A model generated the notes under the pieces. It searched no databases, was not told the origin of the DNA, and was given only the letters and a program-made list of their open reading frames with translations. Position numbers and translations under genes: made by a program. Positions 1 to 9,431 of a DNA stretch of 63,010 bases are shown piece by piece. Origin of the DNA: Enterococcus songbeiensis (GTDB lineage Bacteria > Bacillota > Bacilli > Lactobacillales > Enterococcaceae). Each line of letters starts with the position of its first letter. Positions within the stretch are counted from its first letter, which is position 1. The stretch lies in the NCBI RefSeq assembly GCF_005405265.1, contig NZ_BJDS01000019.1:1-63010 (forward strand). The letters run 5' to 3'.

Positions 1-8
1 TAACAAAA

Positions 9-36
9 AAAGAGAACACCGGAATGCTCTCTTTTC
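9..36 (-). terminator. Terminator-like hairpin after trxA
   Basis: An inverted repeat AAAGAGA / TCTCTTT lies about 55 bases beyond the trxA stop, with A/T runs on both sides. It could stop transcription in either direction. The gene on the far side is outside the window. Confidence 0.5.
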
Positions 37-90
37 CAGATTTAATTCAAAACAACACTATTTGACAAAGAGCCTTTATTTTTACATTTT

Positions 91-405
91 TTATGCGTGG
101 GCTGCGATCAATTGTTTCAATTGGTCTTTTGTATGAACACCGACGACTTTTTCTACAACTTCGCCGTCTTTTTTCAATAACAAGGTTGGAATACTCATGA
201 TTCCAAAAGATGCGGGTGTTTCTGGATTTTCATCTACATCCATTTTTACGATTCGGAATTCATCTTCATCGTATTCTTCCGCTAATTGTTCTAAGATTGG
301 TGCTTGCATGCGACAAGGACCACACCATGTTGCCCAAAAATCGATCAACACTAACCCCTTATCTGTTTCTTCAGAAAAAGTTTTATCTGTAATTGCTTTT
401 GCCAT
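91..405 (-). CDS. trxA: Thioredoxin
   Basis: Small cytoplasmic dithiol oxidoreductase that reduces protein disulfides and is recharged by thioredoxin reductase. The 104-residue product has the classic active site WATWCGPCR near residues 25-33 and the conserved cis-proline segment IPTLLLKKDG. The length is normal for the family. I start at ATG 403-405 because AGGAGG sits 9 bases upstream (415-420); the open frame extends 11 codons further but those codons lie upstream of and over that ribosome site. It follows mutS2 in the same direction with an 85-bp gap, the usual Lactobacillales arrangement. Confidence 0.97.
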   Translation of the reverse strand: MAKAITDKTFSEETDKGLVLIDFWATWCGPCRMQAPILEQLAEEYDEDEFRIVKMDVDENPETPASFGIMSIPTLLLKKDGEVVEKVVGVHTKDQLKQLIAAHA

Positions 406-490
406 TTTTTCTGGCCTCCTCTTTATTATCTGAATCAATTATAGCATTGACCTTTTTTTCTTCCTAATTTCTTGCTTACAAATAGTAAGA

Positions 491-2851
491 CTACTTAAAG
501 GTCACAATAGTTGCTCCGTTCCCGCCTTGATTTGCTGGAGCAAATTCAAATTTCTTCACGCTGGAATGGTTTTTCAAATATTCGGTGATTCCTTGACGCA
601 AGGCACCGGTTCCCTTTCCGTGAACGATCGTCACCTGTGGATATCCTGCCAAAATGGCAGCATCCAAATATTGATCGACTTCGTTTAGCGCTTCTTCATA
701 CCGCTTGCCCCGCAAATCTAATTGATTGGGAACTGGGGCACTGCTTGCTGAACGAACGGAATTTACGATGCGTTGAACGGGTTCTTTTGCCGGTGCAACA
801 GACTGAAGATCGGTTTCCGGCAACGTCATTTTTAAAATTCCCAATTGTACTTGCCATTGCTCGCCTTTTTTTTGCAACAGGATGCCCCGCTGTCCGTAAG
901 AGGTGACGAGTACTTCATCTCCAGCTTTTAATTTCTTAGCTTGTTTGGCTTTTTGCAGTACTTTATTTTTCTTCAACTGCTCTTCTTGATGGAGATTACC
1001 TAATTTTGTCCGTACATCGATCAGCTCATGTTCTTTTACTTTTGTCTGACCGCCAGCCAGCTGCATTTTTCGCAGATCAGAGATAATTTTCTCGGCTTCT
1101 TCTTTGGCTTGTTCCACGATTTCATTGGCTTTCTCCCGTGCTTTTTTCATTTCAGTTTCTCTTTCATCGAAGAAAAAGCTGTAAGCCTCTTTTAAATCTC
1201 CGTGGAGTTTTTGCGCTTCCTCCACATAGTGACGAACTTCTAAATACTCTGTTTCCGTCATTTTGCGGCGATTTTCCAAATCTGCAATCATTTCATTCAA
1301 GTCTTGGCTTTCGCCGTCCATGATTTGTCGGGCTTCATCAATGATATTTTGAGGCAGACCCAACCGCTTCGAAATCTCAAAGGCATTGCTTCGTCCCGGA
1401 ACACCAATCAGCAAACGATAGGTAGGACTCAATGTATCCACATCAAATTCCATGCTGGCATTGATGGTATTCGCCCGATTATATCCATAAACTTTCAGTT
1501 CCGGATAATGGGTAGTCGCCATCACATAGGCAGATTTTGCACCTAATTCATCTAAAATTGAAATCGCCAGCGCTGCACCTTCTTGTGGGTCGGTTCCTGC
1601 ACCAAGCTCATCAAAAAGTACTAGGCTGTGGGCATCAACTTTTTCCAAAACGTTAACAATCGTGGTCATATGGGAAGAAAAAGTCGACAGACTTTGTTCG
1701 ATGGACTGTTCATCCCCGATATCTGCAAAAATTTCTGTAAAAATTCCCATCTGGCTTTCTTCATCCGCTGGGATGGGCAAACCAGCCTGTCCCATTAATT
1801 GCAGCAAGCCCAAGGTCTTCAGGGTGATTGTTTTCCCACCGGTATTTGGTCCGGTAATCACGACTGCCTGGTACTCCTTACCAATCGTGATATCATTTGC
1901 CACAACCTTTTCACTGTCAATCAGTGGATGGCGGGCGTGCTTGAAAACCACGTGATTTTCCGGACTGATTTGCGGAACAACTCCTTGGACTTCTTTGGCA
2001 AAACGGGCTTTGGCATTCATAAAATCTAATTTTCCCAACACATAGGCATTGTGCAAAATATCCTTGCGGTGAGGAACCAATGCTGCGGAAAGTTCTGCTA
2101 AAATCCGTTCGATTTCTGACCGTTCAGCGATTTGATGCTGCCGCAGTCGGTTATTTGCCTCCACGATTTGTTTTGGCTCAATAAAAAGCGTTTGTCCGGA
2201 AGAACTTTGGTCGTGGACCACACCTCCAAAAACACTTCGGTATTCTTGTTTTACAGGAATAACATACCGATCATTTCGCATGGTCACAATCGTGTCGCTT
2301 AAATAGCGGGCATTTTTCCCACGAATGATTCCATCCAATTGTTCTCGGATCGTTTGTTCGCTGCGACGGATGTTTTGGCGAATACTCCGCAGTTCAGGAG
2401 AAGCATCGTCTGTCACATAGCCGTCTTCATCAATCGCTTCCTTTAATCGACGATTCAAGTCAGGAATCGTAATCAGTTGTTCTGCCCATTCATACAAACG
2501 CAAAAAATCAATCTCGCTGTCTTCTAGATCATTGATAAATCGCTTGATTTCACTAGTTGTCGACAGTACTCGGGAAACCTGTGCCAATTCGATACCGTTC
2601 AAATCGGCACCGATTTCGATTCGCTTCATTTGCGGGCGGATATTTTCAATTTTGGGAATCGGAATTCCCCCACGCAACCGTTGAACCTTTATTCCATCTT
2701 CTGTTTCCTGCAGCCAAGAGGTGATTACCGACTCTTCGCTGACTGGCTGAAGTTGTGCCAACTCTTCTTTTCCTTGAGAAGTTGCCAAATATTGTGCCAC
2801 GAGTTGTTTGACTTTATCAAACTCCATAACACTAAGAATTCGATGATTCAT
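491..2851 (-). CDS. mutS2: Endonuclease MutS2 / ribosome-associated ATPase
   Basis: MutS-family ATPase with a C-terminal Smr domain, 786 residues, the usual length. Members suppress homologous recombination and, in Bacillus, rescue collided ribosomes. The Walker A motif GPNTGGKT is visible near residue 335, followed by the MutS-type ATPase core (LFDELGAGTDP Walker B). A long charged coiled-coil stretch spans about residues 515-630. The Smr domain is at the C-terminus with the motif LDLRGKR and the HGKGTGALR segment. The start is the ATG at 2849-2851. It lies between cvpA and trxA, as in other Firmicutes. Confidence 0.96.
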   Translation of the reverse strand: MNHRILSVMEFDKVKQLVAQYLATSQGKEELAQLQPVSEESVITSWLQETEDGIKVQRLRGGIPIPKIENIRPQMKRIEIGADLNGIELAQVSRVLSTTSEIKRFINDLEDSEIDFLRLYEWAEQLITIPDLNRRLKEAIDEDGYVTDDASPELRSIRQNIRRSEQTIREQLDGIIRGKNARYLSDTIVTMRNDRYVIPVKQEYRSVFGGVVHDQSSSGQTLFIEPKQIVEANNRLRQHQIAERSEIERILAELSAALVPHRKDILHNAYVLGKLDFMNAKARFAKEVQGVVPQISPENHVVFKHARHPLIDSEKVVANDITIGKEYQAVVITGPNTGGKTITLKTLGLLQLMGQAGLPIPADEESQMGIFTEIFADIGDEQSIEQSLSTFSSHMTTIVNVLEKVDAHSLVLFDELGAGTDPQEGAALAISILDELGAKSAYVMATTHYPELKVYGYNRANTINASMEFDVDTLSPTYRLLIGVPGRSNAFEISKRLGLPQNIIDEARQIMDGESQDLNEMIADLENRRKMTETEYLEVRHYVEEAQKLHGDLKEAYSFFFDERETEMKKAREKANEIVEQAKEEAEKIISDLRKMQLAGGQTKVKEHELIDVRTKLGNLHQEEQLKKNKVLQKAKQAKKLKAGDEVLVTSYGQRGILLQKKGEQWQVQLGILKMTLPETDLQSVAPAKEPVQRIVNSVRSASSAPVPNQLDLRGKRYEEALNEVDQYLDAAILAGYPQVTIVHGKGTGALRQGITEYLKNHSSVKKFEFAPANQGGNGATIVTFK

Positions 2852-2881
2852 TTTTTCACCTACTTTTCATTCATTCAAAAA

Positions 2882-2918
2882 AGGCCAGATTAAATAGCTA
2901 GTAGCTCAATCTGGTCCT
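2882..2918 (-). terminator. Terminator after cvpA
   Basis: On the minus strand the stem GGACCAGATT pairs with AATCTGGCC and is followed by TTTTTT. It sits between the cvpA stop and the mutS2 start, so it should end or attenuate the zapA-cvpA transcript. Confidence 0.65.
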
Positions 2919-2926
2919 TTCTACAT

Positions 2927-3475
2927 TTACGCTAAAATATTTGTTACCCAAAGCTTTTCAAAAAACCAAGATAAAAATGGTGAATGTTCTACCATTGTAC
3001 GGGCTGTTACACTCTTTCGAAAGACATTTTGGATGGTTGCTAATGGAACCATCGACAACACATACAAAATCAAGAAGATAACCGTGTAAGCTAGCAACAC
3101 GTTCAAAACACCACTTAACAACCAGTCATTTGCCGGCAATAACCGTCTAAATCGTAAGTTGTTAAAGAAAATTCCAATAAACTTTGTGATCAGCCAACAG
3201 ATAAAAAAGACCACTAAAAAGGCAATCGCTGCATAATACGCCTTATCTAAATCCAGTGCAGTCGTCTGATCGAAGAAAACCATTTTAGAATCTTCGGTAA
3301 CTGATGGGTAAGGAATGTATAGCTCCAGCTTCTCCGCCAGATCTTTGTAAAAGACATTTGCGAGAATCATGGAGAAAACAAAACCAATCGTATACACAAT
3401 CTGTAACGGTGCACCACGGCGACCGCCAACATAAAATGAAATAATTAAGATAAGAAGGAGGATCAATCCAAACAT
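2927..3475 (-). CDS. cvpA: CvpA family membrane protein
   Basis: Integral membrane protein of the colicin V production family, 182 residues. About four hydrophobic segments are visible: an N-terminal LILLLILIISF segment, one near residue 35, one around residues 85-105 (IAFLVVFFICWL) and one near 125-145 (LLAYTVIFLILYVL). The biochemical role is unsettled; family members are linked to cell-envelope homeostasis. I start at ATG 3473-3475, which has an AAAGGAA ribosome site; the longer frame (21 more codons) runs into zapA. It is 16 bp downstream of zapA and probably co-transcribed. Confidence 0.88.
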   Translation of the reverse strand: MFGLILLLILIISFYVGGRRGAPLQIVYTIGFVFSMILANVFYKDLAEKLELYIPYPSVTEDSKMVFFDQTTALDLDKAYYAAIAFLVVFFICWLITKFIGIFFNNLRFRRLLPANDWLLSGVLNVLLAYTVIFLILYVLSMVPLATIQNVFRKSVTARTMVEHSPFLSWFFEKLWVTNILA

Positions 3476-3491
3476 TCTTGATTCCTTTCTG

Positions 3492-3932
3492 CTATTCCTG
3501 CGTAGCTTTTTCTTGAATATCCCGCTTGCGCTGTTCATTCAAAATTTGTTGCGCTTCAACATGATTTTTGATTTCTACATCTTGCCGACCAGTACGATCC
3601 AGAACATCTCGAGCTTCTGCTTCAATCGCTTCAATTCGTTTGATTCGATTTTCCAATTCGGTGGATTTAATCGCCTGCTTATGTAATTCTTGGCTTTTTT
3701 TCTGAAGTTTCAAGAGTTCTTCTTGTTTTTTTAGCTGATCGGAGATCGCATTGACCGCCAATAAAATAGCCGCTTGCTCCGTATCAATTTGGGGAGACAT
3801 GGCTCTGATTTCATTCAATTGTTCGTTGACCAACTTCGTAACAGTATCCATATGACGATTGCTTTCACGTCCGATGATGGTATATGTTTGGTTGGCAATC
3901 ACCGCTTTGTAACGCTTTTTTTCTGTTGCCAC
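3492..3932 (-). CDS. zapA: Cell division protein ZapA
   Basis: Cytoplasmic partner of FtsZ that promotes Z-ring bundling. The N-terminal part (KKRYKAVIANQTYTIIG) is the typical ZapA beta strand, followed by long amphipathic helices with heptad-like charge to the end. At about 146 residues it is longer than a minimal ZapA because of a charged C-terminal helix. Two starts are possible: TTG at 3939-3941, only about two bases from the AGGAAGGA ribosome site, or GTG at 3930-3932 with about 9 bases spacing. I prefer the GTG. It is followed by cvpA. Confidence 0.85.
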   Translation of the reverse strand: MATEKKRYKAVIANQTYTIIGRESNRHMDTVTKLVNEQLNEIRAMSPQIDTEQAAILLAVNAISDQLKKQEELLKLQKKSQELHKQAIKSTELENRIKRIEAIEAEARDVLDRTGRQDVEIKNHVEAQQILNEQRKRDIQEKATQE

Positions 3933-4124
3933 GGGAATCAATTCCTTCCTAGTTTTACCAGCATTCCTAAATATAACACGCAGACAGCCGTTTCACTTTT
4001 CGCAAACTCTTATTTATTATAAGCGAAAAACAAGAGAATTTCTACGGCTAGTCCAAATTATCCCTCACGTTTTTTTCAATCTATGGTAAAATTTACATCA
4101 GAGAAAAAAGACAGGATGAAGAAA

Positions 4125-5036
4125 ATGAGCCACGTAGTATTAAAAGTTTCCAAAATAAAGATCACTGAAATGAAACATGCCTATCAAAACGATCTGCTGT
4201 CAAAGCAAGTCCCTTATACGGATTTCATTGCCAAAAAAAACGGTACGACCATTACTGCCTACACTTCCGGCAAAGTCATGTTCCAAGGTCCACAAGCCGA
4301 GCAAGAAGCCGCTCGCTGGGGAAGCGTTTCAGAAAAAAAGACTCCTACAACAACTGTTCTACCAAAAGATTTTGCGCAAAAAAGCATCATCGGCAGCGAC
4401 GAAGTGGGCAATGGAAGTTATTTTGGTCCGTTGGTCGTCTGTGCTGTTTATGCTGAACAACCCGTTTTACCAGCTTTACAAAAACTAGGAGTCAAAGATT
4501 CAAAAATGCTGACGGATGTTCAAATTCGAAATCTGGCACCTAAAATCAAGGAGCTAGTTCCCTATCAACAACTGATTGTTGATCCCAAGAAATACAATGC
4601 GATTCAACCCACCTACAATGCTGTTCGTATGAAGGTTGCATTGCATAATCAGGCAATTTATTTACTGCAACAAAAAATCGCCCCTAAACAGCCAGAAGCG
4701 ATCTTGATCGATCAATTTACAAATGAAAAAAATTATCGAAACTATTTACGAGCAGAAAAAAATCAAGTGACCGAGAAACTTTTTTTCATTACCAAAGGCG
4801 AGCAATACCATTTGGCTGTGGCTGCTGCCTCGATTCTTTGTCGAGCAGCCTTTTTGGACGCTCTGGAACAGGCTTCAACTGAAGTTGGTATTCCTTTGCC
4901 TTCAGGTGCTGGTGCAAAATCCGATGCCGTTGCCGCAAAAATATTAACAAAAGGCGGACTGGCGCTTTTGACCAATTATGCCAAACTACATTTTGCCAAT
5001 ACGCAAAAAGCTTTGAAATTAGCTGGAATGGAATAA
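4125..5036 (+). CDS. rnhC: Ribonuclease HIII
   Basis: Endonuclease that cleaves the RNA strand of RNA-DNA hybrids. The 303-residue protein has the N-terminal TBP-like substrate-binding domain (about residues 1-90) and the RNase H fold, starting with GSDEVGNGSYFGPLVV, where the Asp-Glu pair binds the catalytic metals. KDSKML and the later AAASILCRAAF segment are also typical. I start at ATG 4125 with AGG at 4112-4114; upstream in-frame ATGs at 4083 and 4116 have poorer ribosome sites. It is transcribed divergently from zapA, a standard arrangement. Confidence 0.94.
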   Translation: MSHVVLKVSKIKITEMKHAYQNDLLSKQVPYTDFIAKKNGTTITAYTSGKVMFQGPQAEQEAARWGSVSEKKTPTTTVLPKDFAQKSIIGSDEVGNGSYFGPLVVCAVYAEQPVLPALQKLGVKDSKMLTDVQIRNLAPKIKELVPYQQLIVDPKKYNAIQPTYNAVRMKVALHNQAIYLLQQKIAPKQPEAILIDQFTNEKNYRNYLRAEKNQVTEKLFFITKGEQYHLAVAAASILCRAAFLDALEQASTEVGIPLPSGAGAKSDAVAAKILTKGGLALLTNYAKLHFANTQKALKLAGME

Positions 5037-5093
5037 AAAATTTGGTCAAAACCAACTAATCATAAAATTGATCGAGTACTCTTCATTCAACGC

Positions 5094-6548
5094 TCAACGA
5101 TAAACCTCTGGCAATATAAATTGGTGATTTTCTTCAAAAAGTAAACCAATCTGTAACAATAAATCTTCCCGACCTTTCGACGCCATAAACTGAATCCCCA
5201 TCGGCAAACCTTCTGCTGTAACGAATGTTGGCAAGCTGATGGCGGGATGTCCGGTGAGATTGGCAAGCTGAGTGTAGGGAGTGACCACTAAACTTTTTTC
5301 AAACATTTCATGGATCAAGCGATCCAATTGCTCCTTTGAAAATTCTGCGGAATGATGCAGTCGTTCACGGATGTCATCGCTTTGCAAATCCGCCAAAATT
5401 TCTGGGGCTGGGTGCGCAGTAGTAGGCGTCAGAAATAAATCATAGGAAGCGAAAAGCTGCTCCATTTTGTAGGCAGATTGATCCCATAAATGCAATCCAT
5501 TAATGAATTCAGCAGCTTGAATATACTTTCCATATTGATAAATTCCCCAAGTCATTAATTCCATGTCTTCTTTTTCAACAGGACGCCCAATTCCTTCTGA
5601 AATTTCAGCAAACATCGCCGCCGTTTCACCGCCGTACATCAGATAATAACTGTCGATCAGTGCTCTGCCATCCAGCGGGTACTTGATTTCAGTTACTTCA
5701 TGTCCTGCCTCGGTTAAAAAAGCCACTGCCTGTTTTACCGCCTCTTGCCCACTTGATGCCACGTCACTACCAACTGGGGATTCTGTTGTAAAGGCAATCC
5801 GTAATTTTGAATTAGACGCTGCTTTGTGGTGGTGCCATTCTTCTCGCACCGCTTGATAAGGAGCAACTTTTTCGACCCCTTCTCGCAGTCCGTAAAAAAG
5901 ACGTTCCGTATCTCTCATTGAAATAGTTACCGCAAAATTAATAGCTGCTCCTTGCCACCCCCGCCAATTATTTGGTCCAGTAGGTATGGCTCCGCGTGTC
6001 GGTTTTAAGCCAATCAAGCCACAAAATGCGGCTGGGATTCGAATTGAACCGCCGCCATCACTGGCTCCAGCCATCGGAAAAATTCCTGCTGCAACCGCCG
6101 CTGCCGCACCGCCACTTGATCCACCCGGCGAATGTGTTAACTTCCAAGGATTTCTTGTCGGTCCATAAAGCTCGGGATCAGTGATATTTTTAAATCCAAA
6201 TTCCGGTGCATTTGTTTGACCAAGAGGAATCAATCCGCATTTTTCCAACTGACGAACAAAATTATCCGTTCGTTTTCCCCGACGCTGACGCAACACACGC
6301 GAACTGGAATTCGCCAACCAGCCCTGCTTTTCCTGTCCTAGCATCTTCAATGGAATTGGCAGTCCGGAAAACAATGAATCCGTCGTTTGTCTTGAATGAA
6401 ATTCCCTGATTGCCTGTCCTTCATCAAACGTAATAAACGCATTCAACGCTTTTTGTTTTTCTACCTTTTGTGCAATGTCCTTCACCAATTCTTCAAAACT
6501 GACCTTCTTTTTTGCTAACTGCTCTGACCAATAGATACCATCTTTCAT
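5094..6548 (-). CDS. Amidase signature family amidohydrolase
   Basis: Amidase-signature enzyme of 484 residues that hydrolyses a C-N amide bond; the substrate cannot be read from sequence. The Gly/Ser-rich signature [14 protein letters not shown] is followed by [13 protein letters not shown], giving the Ser-cisSer part of the Ser-Ser-Lys triad. The Lys expected near residue 75 falls in the N-terminal region around [11 protein letters not shown]. Length fits 6-aminohexanoate-dimer-hydrolase-like or general amidases. It is not the GatA subunit, since no gatB or gatC neighbours are present. ATG 6546-6548 has GGAGGG upstream. It converges on rnhC and stands alone. Confidence 0.85.
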   Translation of the reverse strand: MKDGIYWSEQLAKKKVSFEELVKDIAQKVEKQKALNAFITFDEGQAIREFHSRQTTDSLFSGLPIPLKMLGQEKQGWLANSSSRVLRQRRGKRTDNFVRQLEKCGLIPLGQTNAPEFGFKNITDPELYGPTRNPWKLTHSPGGSSGGAAAAVAAGIFPMAGASDGGGSIRIPAAFCGLIGLKPTRGAIPTGPNNWRGWQGAAINFAVTISMRDTERLFYGLREGVEKVAPYQAVREEWHHHKAASNSKLRIAFTTESPVGSDVASSGQEAVKQAVAFLTEAGHEVTEIKYPLDGRALIDSYYLMYGGETAAMFAEISEGIGRPVEKEDMELMTWGIYQYGKYIQAAEFINGLHLWDQSAYKMEQLFASYDLFLTPTTAHPAPEILADLQSDDIRERLHHSAEFSKEQLDRLIHEMFEKSLVVTPYTQLANLTGHPAISLPTFVTAEGLPMGIQFMASKGREDLLLQIGLLFEENHQFILPEVYR

Positions 6549-6700
6549 CTTGATCCCTCCTTAGCACTTTTCTTATTCATAGCATAGCTCAAATTTTTCT
6601 ACAACCCATCTGCTTGATGGGAAGCGAATAACACACGTCATTTTTGAATTATTCCCCATTTTATGGCAAAATACTAACGAAACTCATGGGAGGAATAGAA

Positions 6701-7798
6701 ATGAAAAAAATTGCCATTATTGGCGGAGGCATTATCGGTTTGACCCTCGCTAATTATTTGGATACGAATAAATTCTCAATCACCCTTTTTGACGAGCCCA
6801 CTGGTCAGGCAACAGGCGCAAGTGCCGGTATCATTTCCCCTTGGCTGTCAAAACGGAGAAATAAAAAATGGTATCGTCTGGCTCAAGACGGCGCAGCTTT
6901 TTTTCCAAAATTGATTGCAGATATGCAGTTGGATGAAAAGATCTATCAACAAACCGGCACCCTTCTTTTGCGAGATACTGCGGAGTTGGAAACTGTTGCG
7001 CAACTTGCTGAAGAAAGAAAAGCTGGGGCACCTGAAATCGGCGATATCCAATTATTAACGGCAGCAGAAACTCAAGCATCCTTACCACTCTTAAACAAAA
7101 TTCCCTCACTAAAAATTTCTGGTGGTGGAAAATTGGATGGCAAGGCTTATCTGCAACACTTGACTCGGCGAGCAAAAGCAAAAAATATCACGATTATTTC
7201 GGCGACAGCCAATCTTCGTCAGACAGAAACCGGCTGGCAAGTTCTCACGGATCAGCCAGTGGATTTTGATTTAGTTGCTTTAACTCCCGGACCACGATTA
7301 AAACAACTACTGGCACCACTAGGATTTCAAGTTGATCTTCAACCACAAAAAGGCCAGTTAGTCGTTTTTGAAACAAATTTCAAGGAAAGCGGCAACTGGC
7401 CAGTGGCAATGTTAGATGGGGAAGCAGATTTGATTCCATTTATGGATGGTACTATTTTATTGGGGGCTACCCATGAAAATGACGCTGGTTGGGATTTGCA
7501 ACCCACCAATGAAGCTTATTTACAACTGACAGAAAATAGTCGGCACTTCTTGCATGCACCAGATGAATTATTTTCCCACTTTAAAAAAATACAAGTAGGT
7601 ACCCGTGCTTACACGGCAGATTTTGCACCATTTTTCGGACCACTGGAAACAGCCCCTTCTCTTGCGGTTGCCAGTGGATTAGGCTCCTCCGGCCTAACAA
7701 CCGGACCTTATATCGGTTATCTTTTAGCAGAATATTTCAACACTGGTCAGCTTCAAACCACCCCTTACGAAAAATCCTTGGATACCTATATCCAGTAG
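6701..7798 (+). CDS. FAD-dependent oxidoreductase (DAO family)
   Basis: Flavoprotein of the D-amino-acid oxidase/glycine oxidase type, 365 residues. The N-terminus IAIIGGGIIGLTLAN is a dinucleotide-binding fold with the GxGxxG pattern, and ASAGIISPW is the typical second FAD contact. The C-terminal GLGSSGLTTGP contacts the flavin. The amine substrate cannot be assigned. The start is ATG 6701 with GGGAGG at 6688-6693; the longer in-frame extension lacks a ribosome site. It is divergent from the amidase with a short intergenic region, so the two may share regulation. Confidence 0.85.
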   Translation: MKKIAIIGGGIIGLTLANYLDTNKFSITLFDEPTGQATGASAGIISPWLSKRRNKKWYRLAQDGAAFFPKLIADMQLDEKIYQQTGTLLLRDTAELETVAQLAEERKAGAPEIGDIQLLTAAETQASLPLLNKIPSLKISGGGKLDGKAYLQHLTRRAKAKNITIISATANLRQTETGWQVLTDQPVDFDLVALTPGPRLKQLLAPLGFQVDLQPQKGQLVVFETNFKESGNWPVAMLDGEADLIPFMDGTILLGATHENDAGWDLQPTNEAYLQLTENSRHFLHAPDELFSHFKKIQVGTRAYTADFAPFFGPLETAPSLAVASGLGSSGLTTGPYIGYLLAEYFNTGQLQTTPYEKSLDTYIQ

Positions 7799-8098
7799 TG
7801 AATGACATTAGTAAAGATTATTTGCTGGAAAGAATCATCTCTTCGGTACAATAAGTGTTCCTTAACTGAAGTGATCCCAAAAGTTAGATTTTTGATCTAG
7901 CTTTTGGAATCACTACAAAATCAGGGAACATTTTCTATTTGTAACCCAGAGTTGTTACGTTTCTCATTTATTGATAAAATAAAAAATACAAACGCTTTCT
8001 AAATAAGTACTCAACGCTACGTTGTATCCTATTTTATTCTATTCAACAAAAAAGACAGCTGTCTTTTATAGTAATTCGTCAAAGCGAGGGATATAGTG
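7799..8098. other. Intergenic region with a long hairpin
   Basis: No gene is seen in these 300 bases. At 7870-7914 a 20-bp stem (AGTGATCCCAAAAG on the left arm, CTTTTGGAATCACT on the right) closes a short loop with the sequence TAGATTTTT. Neither side has a T run, so it is not an ordinary intrinsic terminator. The same loop motif recurs at 17534-17576 and 26526-26574. The rest is AT-rich and includes the promoter region of the next regulator gene. Confidence 0.6.
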
Positions 8099-8620
8099 AT
8101 GTTAGAAATCGGTGAGCAATTAAAAAAGTTAAGGGTACAAAAACAGTTAACACAAAAGGAGGTAGCTGACTACTTAAATATTACACCTCAAACCATCTCT
8201 AAGTGGGAATTAAATCGAAGCTATCCAGATTTAGATCATTTAGTAAAGCTGAGCCGTTTTTTTAATGTAGATATCAATTTAATTTTGGGTATAAAAAAAG
8301 AAAGTTTTATAAAGGGATGGCTCACAAAAGAGAAAACAAGAAAAAGGGAGTCAAAAATTATGAAAAGTGATAAAGTAGACACTATTCACGGTAATGAAAA
8401 AATCGTCATTATTAATAAAAAACATGACCTTGATGAATTTACTGCCTATCCTAAATTGCGTTCACTTGCGTCTCGTTGGACTTCAACCAATACTCAGAAT
8501 AATTACCTACGTTTTAATTCCGAACTGACTGACGTAGAGCTTTGTACAAAGATTTCCCAAATAGTCCATGTTCCTATCGAAGATGTTCGCATTTATGAAG
8601 CCCCATTTTTATGGATTTGA
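8099..8620 (+). CDS. XRE-family helix-turn-helix regulator
   Basis: DNA-binding protein of 173 residues. Residues 1-65 are a Cro/CI-type HTH (QLTQKEVADYLNITPQTISKWE) as seen in many small Gram-positive regulators. The remaining 100 residues carry no motif I recognise. They include a basic linker (KEKTRKRESK) and an Asp/Glu-containing C-terminal domain that might sense a ligand or partner. ATG 8099 follows a GAGGG ribosome site by about 8 bases; a GTG directly upstream is also possible. It faces the convergent ABC transporter pair, whose control by this protein is only a guess. Confidence 0.75.
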   Translation: MLEIGEQLKKLRVQKQLTQKEVADYLNITPQTISKWELNRSYPDLDHLVKLSRFFNVDINLILGIKKESFIKGWLTKEKTRKRESKIMKSDKVDTIHGNEKIVIINKKHDLDEFTAYPKLRSLASRWTSTNTQNNYLRFNSELTDVELCTKISQIVHVPIEDVRIYEAPFLWI

Positions 8621-8701
8621 TGAGATATCAGCCCGCAACACCGTTTCTTCTCTCATGAAATTTTGACATTCCACTGATCGCCACAACATTAAACGACAAA
8701 T

Positions 8702-8732
8702 AAGCTGAAATCCATTAACCGGATTTCAGCTT
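8702..8732. terminator. Bidirectional terminator
   Basis: The 12-bp stem AAGCTGAAATCC / GGATTTCAGCTT with an 8-base loop lies between the convergent XRE gene and the ABC ATPase gene. It would end transcripts from both sides. Confidence 0.75.
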
Positions 8733-8741
8733 GTTTGGTAC

Positions 8742-9425
8742 CTATTTTTTATTCGGTTCCTCAATCAGGTACCCATCTTCCATACGATACACCCGATCAC
8801 TCCATTGAATCATGCGAGCATCATGGGTGACCATAACCGTAGCTTTTTCGTTTTCATGGGCTTCCTTGACCAACAGCTTGACCACCTCATAAGCATGATC
8901 TGTATCCAAACTGGCAGTGGGTTCATCTGCCAAAATCAAACTGGGCTCGTTGAACAGTGCTCGGCCAATCGCCACTCGTTGTCTTTCCCCACCGGATAAA
9001 TCCCGAGGAAATTTCTCTTTTAAATCATAAATATCTAACGAACGCAAAATACTTTCCACACGTTGGTCTTCTTTTTTTCTCTTCTCCACTTTATCGACTA
9101 AATAAAATTGCTCCTTTACCTTTAAAAAAGGAATCAAATTGGAACTTTGCAGAATAAAACCGATTTCTTTGAAACGTAGGTTAGAACGCTGTTTGTCCGG
9201 TAATTTAGAAAAGTTCGTATCATTAATAAAAATTTCTCCCGAAGTCGGATTTTGCAGTCCGCCGGCAATCGTTAGAAAGGTGCTCTTCCCTGAACCGGAT
9301 GGCCCAATGATACTGACAAACTCCCTTTGCTTCACAGTAAAATCAATGCCCTTTAGCGCTGTGATTTCCGTATGACCTTTTCCAAATGTTTTGACAATAT
9401 TTTTCATTACCAGAATATCTTTCAT
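8742..9425 (-). CDS. ABC transporter ATP-binding protein (MacB/LolD type)
   Basis: ATPase subunit of 227 residues for the FtsX-type permease encoded just upstream. The Walker A motif is GPSGSGKST, the signature is [15 protein letters not shown], and the Walker B is [12 protein letters not shown], followed by the switch histidine MVTHD. The DEPTASLD form and the size match the LolD/MacB class that works with four-helix permeases. I start at ATG 9423-9425; GTG three bases earlier is equally well placed behind GGAGGG. It is separated from the permease by 6 bp, so the two are translationally linked. Confidence 0.92.
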   Translation of the reverse strand: MKDILVMKNIVKTFGKGHTEITALKGIDFTVKQREFVSIIGPSGSGKSTFLTIAGGLQNPTSGEIFINDTNFSKLPDKQRSNLRFKEIGFILQSSNLIPFLKVKEQFYLVDKVEKRKKEDQRVESILRSLDIYDLKEKFPRDLSGGERQRVAIGRALFNEPSLILADEPTASLDTDHAYEVVKLLVKEAHENEKATVMVTHDARMIQWSDRVYRMEDGYLIEEPNKK

Positions 9426-9431
9426 CACTTT